DNA of 64,000 bases from assembly GCA_963824085.1 (NCBI GenBank), contig CAWGNT010000021.1, positions 62,001-126,000 on the forward strand. The letters are read 5' to 3'. The translations under genes and the position numbers were made by a program. Each line of letters starts with the position of its first letter. Within the stretch, counting starts at the first letter, position 1. This stretch comes from JARRNE01 sp963824085. Lineage in GTDB: Bacteria; Pseudomonadota; Gammaproteobacteria; Chromatiales; Chromatiaceae. This document shows, piece by piece, positions 53,726 to 61,747 of this stretch. Under the pieces are notes generated by a model that was not told the DNA's origin, searched no databases, and saw only the letters and a list, made by a program, of their open reading frames with translations.

Positions 53726-54561
53726 GCGTCACCCGGGCGCAGACGCACATGCATCGGGGCGAACGGCTCGGCCTGAACCAGCTCGATAGCTGCGGCCTTG
53801 ATGAGCTCCAGGAGGGCAAGAAAGGTGACGACCACGCCCGCCCGTCCTTCGCCCAGCTCGAACAGGTGCGCAAAGGGTACGAACCCGCCGGCCTGGACGC
53901 GCTCCAGCACCAGGGACATGCGCTCCCGAAGGGACAGCGTCTCGCGCTCCACACGGTGGCTTGTGAACAGGTCAGCCCGCGCAAGCACCCCGCGCAGGGC
54001 GATCAGCACCTCCCGCAGGTCGACGTCTGGGGGAAGCCGACGCACGTGCCCGGGCGGAACCTCGGCATGCACGGCGAAGAGGTCGCGCTCCAGCCGCGGC
54101 AGCTCGTCCAAGTCGGCCGCCGCCCGCTTGAAGCGCTCGTACTCCTGCAGTCGTCTCACCAGATCGGCCCGCGGATCCTCCTCATCCTCCGCCTCTTCCG
54201 GCCGCGGCAGCAGCATGCGCGACTTGATCTCCGCCAGCATCGCGGCCATGACGAGATATTCGGCCGCAAGCTCAAGACGCATTTCCTTCATGAGATCCAC
54301 GTACTCCATGTACTGGTCCGTGATGTCGGCGATGGGGATGTCGAGGATGTCGAGGTTCTGCCGCCGAATCAGGTAGAGCAGCAGATCGAGCGGTCCCTCG
54401 AACGCATCCAGGAAGACCTCAAGGGCATCCGGCGGAATATAGAGATCCTGGGGCAGCGCCAGGAGCGGCGCCCCCTGCACGATGGCAAAGGGCATCTCCT
54501 GCTGTGCGGGCGCCTCGCCCCCGAGGGGCGCACCCTCAGCGATCGGACGAACGTCGGTCAA
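53722..54561 (-). CDS. scpA: SMC-Scp complex subunit ScpA (kleisin)
   Basis: This 279-residue kleisin bridges the SMC heads and binds ScpB. The N-terminal helices include FEGPLDLLLYLIRRQNLDI and IADITDQYMEYVDLM, a hallmark of ScpA, and the C-terminal winged helix contains VVTFLALLELIKAAAIELVQ. Length is normal. The first ~40 residues (AEGAPLGGEAPAQQEM) form a longer linker before the conserved core, so the true start may be further in. It is coupled by 4-nt overlaps to trpS and scpB. Confidence 0.92.
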   Translation of the reverse strand: MTDVRPIAEGAPLGGEAPAQQEMPFAIVQGAPLLALPQDLYIPPDALEVFLDAFEGPLDLLLYLIRRQNLDILDIPIADITDQYMEYVDLMKEMRLELAAEYLVMAAMLAEIKSRMLLPRPEEAEDEEDPRADLVRRLQEYERFKRAAADLDELPRLERDLFAVHAEVPPGHVRRLPPDVDLREVLIALRGVLARADLFTSHRVERETLSLRERMSLVLERVQAGGFVPFAHLFELGEGRAGVVVTFLALLELIKAAAIELVQAEPFAPMHVRLRPGDA

Positions 54562-55775
54562 CGCAGGACGAGCGACATTGCGTGGCGGACCTCCTCCATG
54601 GTCTCACGCGCGACATCACGAGCCGCCTCGCAGCCGTCGTTGATGATGGTGCGCACCAGATCGGGCTCCTGCTCGAGCTCGCGGACCCTTGCCTGGATAG
54701 GTCGGAGCTCGGCCAGCACCGCGTCGATAACCGGCTGCTTGCACTCGATGCAGCCGATGCCCGCAGAACGACAGCCCTCCTGCACCCACTGGCGGACCTG
54801 TTCGTCCGAATAGACGAGGTGTAGCTGCCACACCGGGCACTTTTCCGGCTCGCCAGGGTCGCTCCGGCGCACCCGTGCAGGATCTGTCGGCATGGTGCGC
54901 AGGGCCTTCTCCACTTCCAACGGGTCGTCGCGCAAGGCGATCGTGTTACCGTAGGATTTGGACATCTTCTGCCCATCCAGCCCCGGCATCTTGGATGCCT
55001 TGGTAAGCAGAGGCTGGGGCTCCGGGAGGATGACCCGACCGCCGCCCTCCAGATACCCGAGCAGCCGCTCGCGGTCACTCATCGTGATGTTGCCCTGGGA
55101 CTCCAGAAGCGCCCGCGCGACCTCCAGCGCCTCCTGATCACCCTGCTCGATATAGCTGCGCCGCAGCCGATCGAACATCTTGGCGTTCTTCTTGCCCATC
55201 TTGCGCTTGGCCTGCTCCGCCTTCTCCTCGAAGCCTGGCTCGCGCCCATAGATGTGGTTGAAGCGGCGCGCGATCTCCCGCGTGAGCTCAACATGGGCGA
55301 CCTGGTCTTCGCCTACCGGCACCAGGCCTGCCTTGTACATCAAGATATCCGCGCTCTGCAGAAGCGGATAGCCCAGAAAACCGTATGTGGCGAGGTCCCT
55401 TTCCTTGAGCCTCTCCTGTTGGTCCTTGTAGCTCGGAACACGCTCCAACCATCCGAGGGGCGTGATCATGGAGAGCAGGAGGTGGAGCTCGGCGTGCTCC
55501 GGTATCCGCGATTGGATAAAGACCGTCGCCGACCCGGGATTGATACCGGCAGCGACCCAGTCCACCACCATATCCCAGATGCTCCCCGGGATGATGGAGG
55601 GGTCCTCGTAATGCGTCGTGAGGGCGTGCCAGTCCGCGACGAAGAAGAAGCACTCGTACTCGTGCTGCAGCTCGAGCCAGTTCTTGAGCACCCCGTGGTA
55701 GTGCCCCAGGTGCAGGCGACCGGTGGGGCGCATTCCAGAGAGGACGCGCGCGTGCTGGGCAGGAATGGAATTCAA
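54558..55775 (-). CDS. trpS: Tryptophan--tRNA ligase
   Basis: This 405-residue class I synthetase charges tRNA-Trp. HIGH-type motif is GRLHLGHYHG and the KMSKS-type motif is QKMSKSYGN. It is longer than the E. coli enzyme (334 residues), with insertions around residues 90-160 and 340-390, a form seen in some gammaproteobacteria. The TIGNP-like motif is replaced by the DPARVRRSDPGEPEKCP region. It heads the trpS-scpA-scpB-rluB operon, with a peptidase gene 19 nt upstream. Confidence 0.94.
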   Translation of the reverse strand: MNSIPAQHARVLSGMRPTGRLHLGHYHGVLKNWLELQHEYECFFFVADWHALTTHYEDPSIIPGSIWDMVVDWVAAGINPGSATVFIQSRIPEHAELHLLLSMITPLGWLERVPSYKDQQERLKERDLATYGFLGYPLLQSADILMYKAGLVPVGEDQVAHVELTREIARRFNHIYGREPGFEEKAEQAKRKMGKKNAKMFDRLRRSYIEQGDQEALEVARALLESQGNITMSDRERLLGYLEGGGRVILPEPQPLLTKASKMPGLDGQKMSKSYGNTIALRDDPLEVEKALRTMPTDPARVRRSDPGEPEKCPVWQLHLVYSDEQVRQWVQEGCRSAGIGCIECKQPVIDAVLAELRPIQARVRELEQEPDLVRTIINDGCEAARDVARETMEEVRHAMSLVLR

Positions 55776-55794
55776 GCAGAAGGTCCCCCGGCGG

Positions 55795-56466
55795 TCAGTT
55801 CAGAAAAAGCTCCTTCACGACGCCCGCACCGGGCATGAGCCCGATGGTCCCCTGGATAACGGGGTTGAGCACGCCCCCTAGCACCCCTGTGACCAACAGC
55901 AGAACGAGCAGGATCAATCCGTACGGCTCCAGTTGAGCGAACTTGGCGGACCATGCGGGAGGCAGCAGAGAATTGAGCACGCGGCCGCCGTCGAGCGGCA
56001 GCAGCGGGAACAGGTTGAGCGCCATCAAGATCACGTTTATGAGGACACCGGCGGCACCCATATAGACGAGCGGAAGGGCGATCCATTGGGAGCTGTTCCA
56101 AAGCGCTAGCCCCAACTGGACAACGAGTCCCCAGAGCACGCCCATCAGCAGATTGGCCCCCGGTCCGGCCACGGCAACCAACGCCATATCCCGGCGCGGG
56201 CGGTGGAGGTTACGCCCGTTTATGGGCACCGGCTTCGCCCACCCGAAGAGAAAACCGGTGAGAAAGAAGGTGACCAGCGGAACGAGGATGGTACCGACCG
56301 GATCTATGTGCTTTAGGGGGTTCAGGGTCACCCGCCCCAGCATCCTCGCCGTCTTGTCCCCCAGTAGGTTCGCCATCCAGCCGTGGGCTGCCTCGTGCAC
56401 GGTGATGGCGAATAGGACCGGCAGCACGAGTACTGCCAACAGCTGTACGTTGTTCAGCGAATTCAT
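55795..56466 (-). CDS. Site-2 protease family metalloprotease (M50)
   Basis: This 223-residue polytopic membrane protease has the zinc motif HEAAH in FAITVHEAAHGWMANLLGDK and the second motif LPLLPLDGGRVL (LDG; third ligand Asp). About six membrane segments fit the M50B/S2P minimal core. Such proteases cut within membranes, often in stress-response regulation; here no anti-sigma target is visible. The ATG at 56466 is preferred because the sequence upstream lacks a plausible N-terminus. Operon with the downstream trpS (19 nt) and upstream YciO-like gene (25 nt). Confidence 0.9.
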   Translation of the reverse strand: MNSLNNVQLLAVLVLPVLFAITVHEAAHGWMANLLGDKTARMLGRVTLNPLKHIDPVGTILVPLVTFFLTGFLFGWAKPVPINGRNLHRPRRDMALVAVAGPGANLLMGVLWGLVVQLGLALWNSSQWIALPLVYMGAAGVLINVILMALNLFPLLPLDGGRVLNSLLPPAWSAKFAQLEPYGLILLVLLLVTGVLGGVLNPVIQGTIGLMPGAGVVKELFLN

Positions 56467-56491
56467 CGGGGGATTATAAGCGGCCTGGACT

Positions 56492-57115
56492 TCATTGCTC
56501 GAACAGCGTGGGGTCACCCTTCCCCACCCGCATGAGCGCGGGCGGCGATTGAGTCATGTCGACTACTGTTGTCGGCTCCAGGCCGCAGAACCCTCCGTCT
56601 ATCACGAGGTCGACCTGGTGGTCGAGCAGGTCACGCATCTCGTAGGGGTCGGTGAGGGGCAGCTCATCGCCCGGAAGGATGAGGGTAGAGCTCAAGATCG
56701 GCTGGTCCAGCTCGGCGAGCAGTGTCTGACAGATCGCATTGTCCGGCACGCGGATGCCGATCGCCTTGCGTTTGGGGTGCAGCAAACGTCGCGGGACCTG
56801 CTTGGTGGCCTCGTAGACGAAGGTGTAAGGGCCGGGCGTCAGCGTCTTCAAGAGCCGGAAGGCCTGATTGTCGATCTTGGCGTAGGTCGCGATCTCCGAG
56901 AGATCTCGGCATACGAGGGTCAGGTTGTGCTTGTCGCCGACCCGACGAATCTGCCGCACCCGTTCCATAGCCGACTTCTCCCCAATCTGGCAGCCTAGGG
57001 CGTACGATGAGTCGGTGGGATAGACAATGACACCGCCCTGCAGGAGGATCTCAACCGCGCGGCGAATAAGCCGCGGCTGAGGGTCGTCCGGGTGTATCTG
57101 AAAGAATTGCGCCAT
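56492..57115 (-). CDS. Sua5/YciO/YrdC/YwlC family protein, YciO-like
   Basis: This 207-residue protein has the YrdC-like fold used by threonylcarbamoyl-AMP synthases. Conserved features: GGVIVYPTDSSYALGCQIG, RKAIGIRVPDNAIC and STLILPGDELP. YciO-type members differ from YrdC/TsaC in having weak or no threonylcarbamoyl-AMP activity in E. coli, so a tRNA t6A role is not certain. It is downstream of the PHP phosphoesterase (11 nt) in the same operon, as in E. coli where yciV and yciO are neighbours. Confidence 0.9.
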   Translation of the reverse strand: MAQFFQIHPDDPQPRLIRRAVEILLQGGVIVYPTDSSYALGCQIGEKSAMERVRQIRRVGDKHNLTLVCRDLSEIATYAKIDNQAFRLLKTLTPGPYTFVYEATKQVPRRLLHPKRKAIGIRVPDNAICQTLLAELDQPILSSTLILPGDELPLTDPYEMRDLLDHQVDLVIDGGFCGLEPTTVVDMTQSPPALMRVGKGDPTLFEQ

Positions 57116-57126
57116 CTCCTCGCCGC

Positions 57127-57990
57127 TTAAGACCGCTCAGCCGGCGGCACGCGGGCCGGTGCCCAGCGCTCCCAGATGGGGGTGCAGCCTTCGGGCAAGG
57201 GCGGCAGGCGACCCAGCTCCAGCCACGGGTTCTCCGGCCCGTGATAGTCGGATCCCGCCGACGCAAGCAGTCGATTCTCCCGGGCGTGTCGCGCAAAGAC
57301 GAAGCACTCATCGCGGCTGTGACTGCCAGAGACCACCTCGATGCCCTCCCCTCCCAGCTCTTTGAGCTCACCGATCAAGCGGCGGAGCTTCGCGGCCGTA
57401 AACCCGTAACGAGCGGGGTGGGCAATCGCGGCCTGGCCGCCGGCGCCGCGAATCCAGCCCACCGCGTCCGCCAGGCTAGCCCACTCTCCCGGCACGTGGC
57501 CCGGCTTGCCCTTGATCAAGAAGTGTCGAAATACGGCGCGCACGTCCTCCGCATAGCCCCGGCTCACGAGGAAGCGCGCGAAATGGGTCCGACCGATCAG
57601 GCGGCCGTTGGAGAATCCCATGGCTCCGACCAAGGCGTCGGGGATTCCCGCTTGGGCGAGGCGGCGGCCGATCTCCTCGGCCCGCCAAGCCCGATATGCG
57701 CATAGCCGCGCCAGGCCTCGCTGCAAGGTATTGCTCGTCCTGTCGACGCCCAGCCCCACGATGTGGATGGTGCGCCCGCCCCAGCTCACGGAGACCTCCA
57801 CACCGGGGACCAGGACGAGCCCCCTATCTGCCGCTGCCGCCTCGGCTACCGGCAGCCCCTCGGTCGTGTCATGATCGGTCAGTGCCAGCACCTCCACTCC
57901 GGCCGCCGCAGCGCGCGCCACCAGCGCCGCAGGCGACAGGGTGCCGTCGGATGCGGTGGAATGCGTATGGAGATCGGGTTGCTGAATCAT
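57127..57990 (-). CDS. rnm: PHP-domain phosphoesterase, YciV-like (RNase AM)
   Basis: This 287-residue PHP-family metal-dependent hydrolase resembles E. coli YciV/RnaAM, a 5'-3' exoribonuclease that trims 5S and other rRNA ends and also hydrolyses pAp. Metal-binding motifs: HTHSTASDGTLSP, ALTDHDTTEGLP, HFARFL, IAHPARYG and GSDYHGPENPW. All typical PHP His/Asp ligands are present. It begins the minus-strand operon that runs through yciO, the M50 peptidase, trpS, scpA, scpB and rluB, and is divergent from the unknown gene at 58.1 kb. Confidence 0.9.
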   Translation of the reverse strand: MIQQPDLHTHSTASDGTLSPAALVARAAAAGVEVLALTDHDTTEGLPVAEAAAADRGLVLVPGVEVSVSWGGRTIHIVGLGVDRTSNTLQRGLARLCAYRAWRAEEIGRRLAQAGIPDALVGAMGFSNGRLIGRTHFARFLVSRGYAEDVRAVFRHFLIKGKPGHVPGEWASLADAVGWIRGAGGQAAIAHPARYGFTAAKLRRLIGELKELGGEGIEVVSGSHSRDECFVFARHARENRLLASAGSDYHGPENPWLELGRLPPLPEGCTPIWERWAPARVPPAERS

Positions 57991-58082
57991 CCGGCCATTC
58001 TAACCGAATGACTCGACGCGACCGACCCAAGACCGTACGCGCAGAGACGCACGGCGAGGAGCTTGCTAGAATCGCGCGTTCT

Positions 58083-58832
58083 ATGATCCCAACTGTCGAC
58101 ATCACCGAAATCGTCGATGACCTTCGTCGTCACGCCAAGGAGCTCGTGCGTGCATTCGAAGATGAGCCGCACGGAGACGAGGTCGACCCCCGAGGGCCGA
58201 TAGACGCCCTGCAAGGCTGCTTGGAGGCGTGCCGGCGCATTGAGCACGAGTCTCACGACATTCCGATACCTGGTCACGACGTGCGCTGCGGTCCAGACAT
58301 CAAGGCCATCGGCGACCATGCCCTCGATGTCTTGAGCCGGCTCGCCGCTTTGGCGGGTAGACTGCATAGACCCCAAGAGGCGATGGGTATCGAAGCCCTG
58401 GCGCTGCCGCTGGCTTGCTGGATTGCGCGCAACGGAGGGGAGTTGTCCCACCTTCCCCCAATCGTCAATGCCGCGGCCGCGCTGGCCAACAGCGTCAAGG
58501 AACCTACACAGCTCGAACGTCTCTATACTCTGCTGAGCGAGATCGTTGGAGCAGTCAGCCCGCGCGTATCTCAGGATACGACTTCGAGAGACCCAACGCG
58601 GCCCTGGCGCATCCTGGTGCTCAATCGCGCCATCGTGGCCACGCGCAGCCATCAGCCGATCCTCATGGAGGAGGCATTCGAGGCACTCATCGAGCAGCTC
58701 CCCGACGACGCCCCGGACTTCTTTCGCGAAGGGATGGAGCAGATGGAGGCACTAAATTACCCGCAACAGGTGCGGGTGGTGATGCAGCGATACTATGATC
58801 AATGGTGCACAGGGCGCACCCTGCTGCACTGA
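58083..58832 (+). CDS. Unknown protein
   Basis: I do not recognise this 249-residue protein. It has no signal peptide or membrane segment and looks all-helical. Visible features: an acidic N-terminus with VDDLRRHAKELVRAFEDEP, Pro/Asp/Gly-rich loop DIPIPGHDV, and a core LALPLACWIARNGGELSHLPPIVNAAAALAN, and a C-terminal YPQQVRVVMQRYYDQWC. TAGAAT at 58067-58072 could be a -10 box directly upstream, which would favour the ATG at 58083 over the in-frame one at 58008 (or a leaderless message if the start site is so close). Divergent from the rnm operon; followed by repeats and not part of an obvious operon. Confidence 0.6.
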   Translation: MIPTVDITEIVDDLRRHAKELVRAFEDEPHGDEVDPRGPIDALQGCLEACRRIEHESHDIPIPGHDVRCGPDIKAIGDHALDVLSRLAALAGRLHRPQEAMGIEALALPLACWIARNGGELSHLPPIVNAAAALANSVKEPTQLERLYTLLSEIVGAVSPRVSQDTTSRDPTRPWRILVLNRAIVATRSHQPILMEEAFEALIEQLPDDAPDFFREGMEQMEALNYPQQVRVVMQRYYDQWCTGRTLLH

Positions 58833-58875
58833 AGGAGTGATCAGCGTCGTGCCTCAGCTGGAATGTTCGCTAGGC

Positions 58876-58976
58876 GGGTCGGGTGCGGGTCGGCGGGACC
58901 GTTGGCGCCACGGACGGCGCCGTCGAGCCTACATGGACGTATTCACGGCGCGTCCCGCCGGTCCGTATCCGACCCT
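58876..58976. repeat. Dispersed long-hairpin repeat, copy 4
   Basis: Outer arms GGGTCGGGTGCGGGTCGGCG near 58877 and CGCCGGTCCGTATCCGACCC ending 58975 are close reverse complements, with an inner GGCGCC/GGCGCC hairpin and ATGGACGTATTCACGGCG. This is the clearest copy of the family and is inverted relative to copy 3. Confidence 0.75.
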
Positions 58977-59106
58977 GGCTCGGCAGCTGAGTTATCGTGC
59001 TAATCACCCTGAAGGATGATGGCCTATTCGTGCGAGGAAGCCGGGGCGGCCGCGCGCCGAGAATGTTATGCCCAAGTCAGATGTCTCTTTCGATTTGTGA
59101 CCTGAC

Positions 59107-59207
59107 GGGCGGGTTGCGGGCGGCAGGGGTGACGGCAACATGAAGGCTGCCGTCAAGCCTTTAGGGAGGTAGACACGGCAGCACCCGGCGCCCGCAACCC
59201 GGCCCCC
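59107..59207. repeat. Dispersed long-hairpin repeat, copy 5
   Basis: Arms GGGCGGGTTGCGGGCGGCAG and CGGCGCCCGCAACCCGGCCC pair well. The inner part contains AAGGCTGCCGTCAAGCCTTT, the reverse complement of the inner part of copies 1 and 2. It lies only 130 nt from copy 4. Confidence 0.7.
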
Positions 59208-59237
59208 AGAAACCGAAAACGCAAGTGCGACCGGTAT

Positions 59238-59903
59238 ATGAAGCTGCTGATCGACTTCTTCCCCGTCCTGCTCTTTTTCGTCGCCTACAAGGCGGCCGAC
59301 ATCTATGTGGCGACCGCAGTCGCAATCGGCGCATCGGCCTTACAGGTGGGCTGGTTCTGGATCGGCCGCCGCCGTGTCGAGACGATGCACCTGGTCACTC
59401 TTGGCCTCCTCGTGGTCTTCGGAGGGCTGACCATCGTCCTGCAGGATCGAACCTTCATCATGTGGAAGCCGTCGATCGTAAATTGGCTATTCGCCGCCGC
59501 ATTTCTGACCAGCCAGTTCGTCGGGGATCGCACACTGGTCGAGCGTATGATGGCCCACGCGGTGGAAGTGCCGCAGCCCACCTGGCGTCGGCTCAACCTC
59601 ACATGGGTCGCCTTCTTCACAATCTCCGGACTCGCCAATCTGTATGTCGCCAGCGGATTCTTCAGTGCCGAGCATGCGCTGCTTGCCGCGGCAGGACACC
59701 TGCCGGTCGACCTCGCGCATTGTGACCAGACGCTGACCGGAGAGCTCCTCTCCTTGTGCCAGACAGCAGCGGCCCGCGAGGCGAGCTGGGTGAACTTCAA
59801 GCTTTTCGGCATGATGGGCCTCACGATCGCCTTTGTCATTGGGCAGGCGTTCTATCTCGCCAGGCACATCCGAGATCGGGGGGACGCTGCGGAGGCCGAA
59901 TGA
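59238..59903 (+). CDS. yciB: Septation/intracellular growth protein YciB family
   Basis: This 221-residue inner-membrane protein of the YciB/IspZ (septation protein A) family has the family start MKLLIDFFPVLLFFVAYKAAD and five to six hydrophobic segments, with VFGGLTIVLQDRTFIMWKPSI and FKLFGMMGLTIAFVIGQ. YciB interacts with elongation and division proteins in E. coli. It is somewhat longer than E. coli YciB (179) owing to a loop around residues 145-180 with two or three Cys. The stop is followed at once by the yciI start. Confidence 0.93.
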   Translation: MKLLIDFFPVLLFFVAYKAADIYVATAVAIGASALQVGWFWIGRRRVETMHLVTLGLLVVFGGLTIVLQDRTFIMWKPSIVNWLFAAAFLTSQFVGDRTLVERMMAHAVEVPQPTWRRLNLTWVAFFTISGLANLYVASGFFSAEHALLAAAGHLPVDLAHCDQTLTGELLSLCQTAAAREASWVNFKLFGMMGLTIAFVIGQAFYLARHIRDRGDAAEAE

Positions 59904-59904
59904 C

Positions 59905-60208
59905 GTGTACTATGCGATCATCGCCAAAGACGTGAACGACAGCCTGCAGGCGCGGCTCGGCGGCGCGCCCGGCCCACCTCGAGCGGCTGCGCCGACTTCA
60001 GGACGAGGGCAGGCTCGTGCTCGCGGGTCCCCACCCGGCAATCGACAGCGAGGACCCGGGACCCGCAGGGTTCACCGGCTCTCTGATCGTCGCGGAGTTT
60101 CCAGATCTCGAAGAAGCCCGCACCTGGGCCGGCGAAGATCCTTACGTGCGAGCCGGTGTGTACGCCGACGTCCAGGTCAAGCCCTTCCGCAAGGTCTTTC
60201 CCGCCTGA
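59905..60208 (+). pseudogene. yciI: YciI family protein, broken by one frameshift
   Basis: A small YciI-family protein (ferredoxin-like fold) is read from a GTG at 59905: VYYAIIAKDVNDSLQARLG. After GGCGGCGCGCCC (about 59958-59970) the family sequence continues in another frame: RPAHLERLRRLQDEGRLVLAGP, then AGFTGSLIVAEFPDLEEART and KPFRKVFPA. Deleting one base in the GGCGGCG run restores the full ~100-residue protein with the conserved His and Asp typical of YciI. It sits in its usual place after yciB. The frameshift may be true or a sequencing error. Confidence 0.75.
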
Positions 60209-60250
60209 ACTTTTTTTGAGCCAACAACCACTGAGGACACCTAGAGCGCT

Positions 60251-61153
60251 ATGAGAAAACCACCCCTTTATGTCGGCTGCCTGCTCGCCCTCTTGACCGC
60301 TACCGGGCTCGCCGCGGAAGAGAAAGCGGCAAAGGAGGTACCACCTACCGCCCCGAGCGGCGACACCACCATCGCCACAGTGAACGGCCAGGCGCTGCCC
60401 CTCGACCTTTTTCGGCTCTTCTATGCAGAGCGGCTCCACCAGACCAACCAGAAGAATTCACCCGCCCTCCAGAACCAAGTGTTCAACGAGTTCATCAACG
60501 TCGTGGTCACTGCTCAGGACGCGGAGCATAAGGGTCTCGAGAAGCAGGACAACGTTCGCCTGGCCCTGGAGCTTCAGCGTCTGCAGCTGCTGTCCCGCGT
60601 GGCGTTACAAGCCGTCGCACAGACGGAGCCGCCCACCGATGCGGAGCTGAAGAAGGCCTACGACGCACGTTACGGCAATGACCAGCGCACCGAATACAAG
60701 GCCCGTCACATTCTGGTCAAGACTGAGGACGAGGCGAACAAGGTCATCAAGGAGCTTGAAGGCGGAGCCGATTTCGCCGACCTTGCCAAGGCGAGCTCGC
60801 TAGGACCGACCGGCAAAAAGGGTGGAGAGCTCGGATGGTTCGACGCGGCCCAGATGGTTCCGCCCTTCATCCAGGCGGTGGCCGCCCTCAAGCCCGGCGA
60901 GTATACGAAGAAACCGGTCCAGACTCAGTTCGGCTGGCACGTCATCCTCCTGGAAGAAACGCGGGAGGCCGCCCCGCCCGCTCTGGAGGACGTCAAAGGC
61001 GAGCTCACCGCACAGATCCAGCGTGAGAAATTGTCAAAGTACGTCGCGGAGATCCGTAACAAGACCGACCTCAAGCTGAACACGGACCTGATAAAGACAA
61101 CCCCGCCCGAGCAGGAGAAATCCACGGCGACAAAGCCTGAAGGAAGCAAGTAA
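60251..61153 (+). CDS. Periplasmic parvulin-type peptidyl-prolyl isomerase
   Basis: This 300-residue PpiC/SurA-type isomerase has a signal peptide (residues ~1-21, LLALLTATGLAAE), a helical chaperone-like N-terminal region (VFNEFINVVVTAQDAEHKGL) and one parvulin domain at ~150-250 (ARHILVKTEDEANKVIKEL, GGELGWFDAAQMVPPF, TQFGWHVILLEET). The PPIase signature residues are all present. A Lys/Glu-rich tail follows. It probably folds secreted proteins alongside Skp and Prc. RBS weak before the ATG at 60251. It lies 42 nt after the yciI stop, so they may be cotranscribed. Confidence 0.9.
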   Translation: MRKPPLYVGCLLALLTATGLAAEEKAAKEVPPTAPSGDTTIATVNGQALPLDLFRLFYAERLHQTNQKNSPALQNQVFNEFINVVVTAQDAEHKGLEKQDNVRLALELQRLQLLSRVALQAVAQTEPPTDAELKKAYDARYGNDQRTEYKARHILVKTEDEANKVIKELEGGADFADLAKASSLGPTGKKGGELGWFDAAQMVPPFIQAVAALKPGEYTKKPVQTQFGWHVILLEETREAAPPALEDVKGELTAQIQREKLSKYVAEIRNKTDLKLNTDLIKTTPPEQEKSTATKPEGSK

Positions 61154-61464
61154 ACGGGCTGCGTTTTCCGCCGCGCCCCGCGCGGGGCGCGGCGCCCTAC
61201 CATTTGCACTACCTGGAAAGGGCTGAAGATTTCGGCGCACGAAAACCGCGCCGTGGGGATGTCGGGCGCCGAGAAATTTAGGACGGATTTATTCAGCTCT
61301 TCTCGTTGTACCGGCCACCTCGGCACAGCAACACCACGTCCATCTTCCGCCCTCCACTGCAGTTCGCCCCTTTCCCATCTCCCGACCTGGTTAGAGACGC
61401 GTTGCACTCAGCGGGATAGCAGATTAGTATGCGCTGATATACTTACCTGCCACAGCCAGCGCCT
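61154..61464. other. Gene-free stretch after the parvulin gene
   Basis: About 310 nt with CCGCGCCCCGCGCGGGGCGCGGC at 61170-61193, a GC-rich self-complementary run right after the parvulin stop that may act as a terminator. Otherwise no feature was recognised. Confidence 0.4.
61170..61193 (+). terminator. GC-rich hairpin after the parvulin gene
   Basis: GCCGCGCCCCGCGCGGGGCG and following bases form a strongly self-complementary run (GCGCCCCGCG/CGCGGGGCGC) 17 nt after the stop codon. There is no T-run, so it may be an intrinsic terminator of weak type or a REP remnant. Confidence 0.35.
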
Positions 61465-61686
61465 ATGCTCGACTGCAACCGCTTAAGAACCTCGGTGATC
61501 CTTGCCGGGGGGCTGTTTCTCCTTGGGCTGCTCCTTCTGGTCTTGGCAGAGGTTACGCCCTTTGCCATGCTCACCAGCCAGCTAGCACTGCTAGCCATTC
61601 TAGCTGGCTCGGGACTGCTAGCGGTCGCATTCCTAGCGAGCCTCCTCCCGGTCTCGGCGAAGCGCCTCAGCAATTGCCAGCATTGA
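61465..61686 (+). CDS. Small hypothetical membrane protein
   Basis: This 73-residue protein has two hydrophobic segments (VILAGGLFLLGLLLLVLAEV and LALLAILAGSGLLAVAFLAS) separated by a short loop. It has no recognised family, and small ORFs of this kind can be spurious. The coding case rests on the hydrophobic pattern and the ATG position alone; no clear ribosome binding site precedes it. Confidence 0.35.
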   Translation: MLDCNRLRTSVILAGGLFLLGLLLLVLAEVTPFAMLTSQLALLAILAGSGLLAVAFLASLLPVSAKRLSNCQH

Positions 61687-61747
61687 GGGCCACGAGAGGA
61701 TACCTATTCTCGCAATGCCGGGACGCCGGGAACACGCCAGCATCCCC

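Larger units (their letters stand above)
58833..59237. other. Gap with two long-hairpin repeats in tandem
   Basis: These 405 nt between the unknown gene and yciB hold copies 4 and 5 of the long-hairpin repeat and, after copy 4, the TGGCTCGGCAGCTGAG plus TTATCGTGCTAATCACC tail shared with the tandem units at 16.1 kb. No ORF is supported. Confidence 0.55.
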
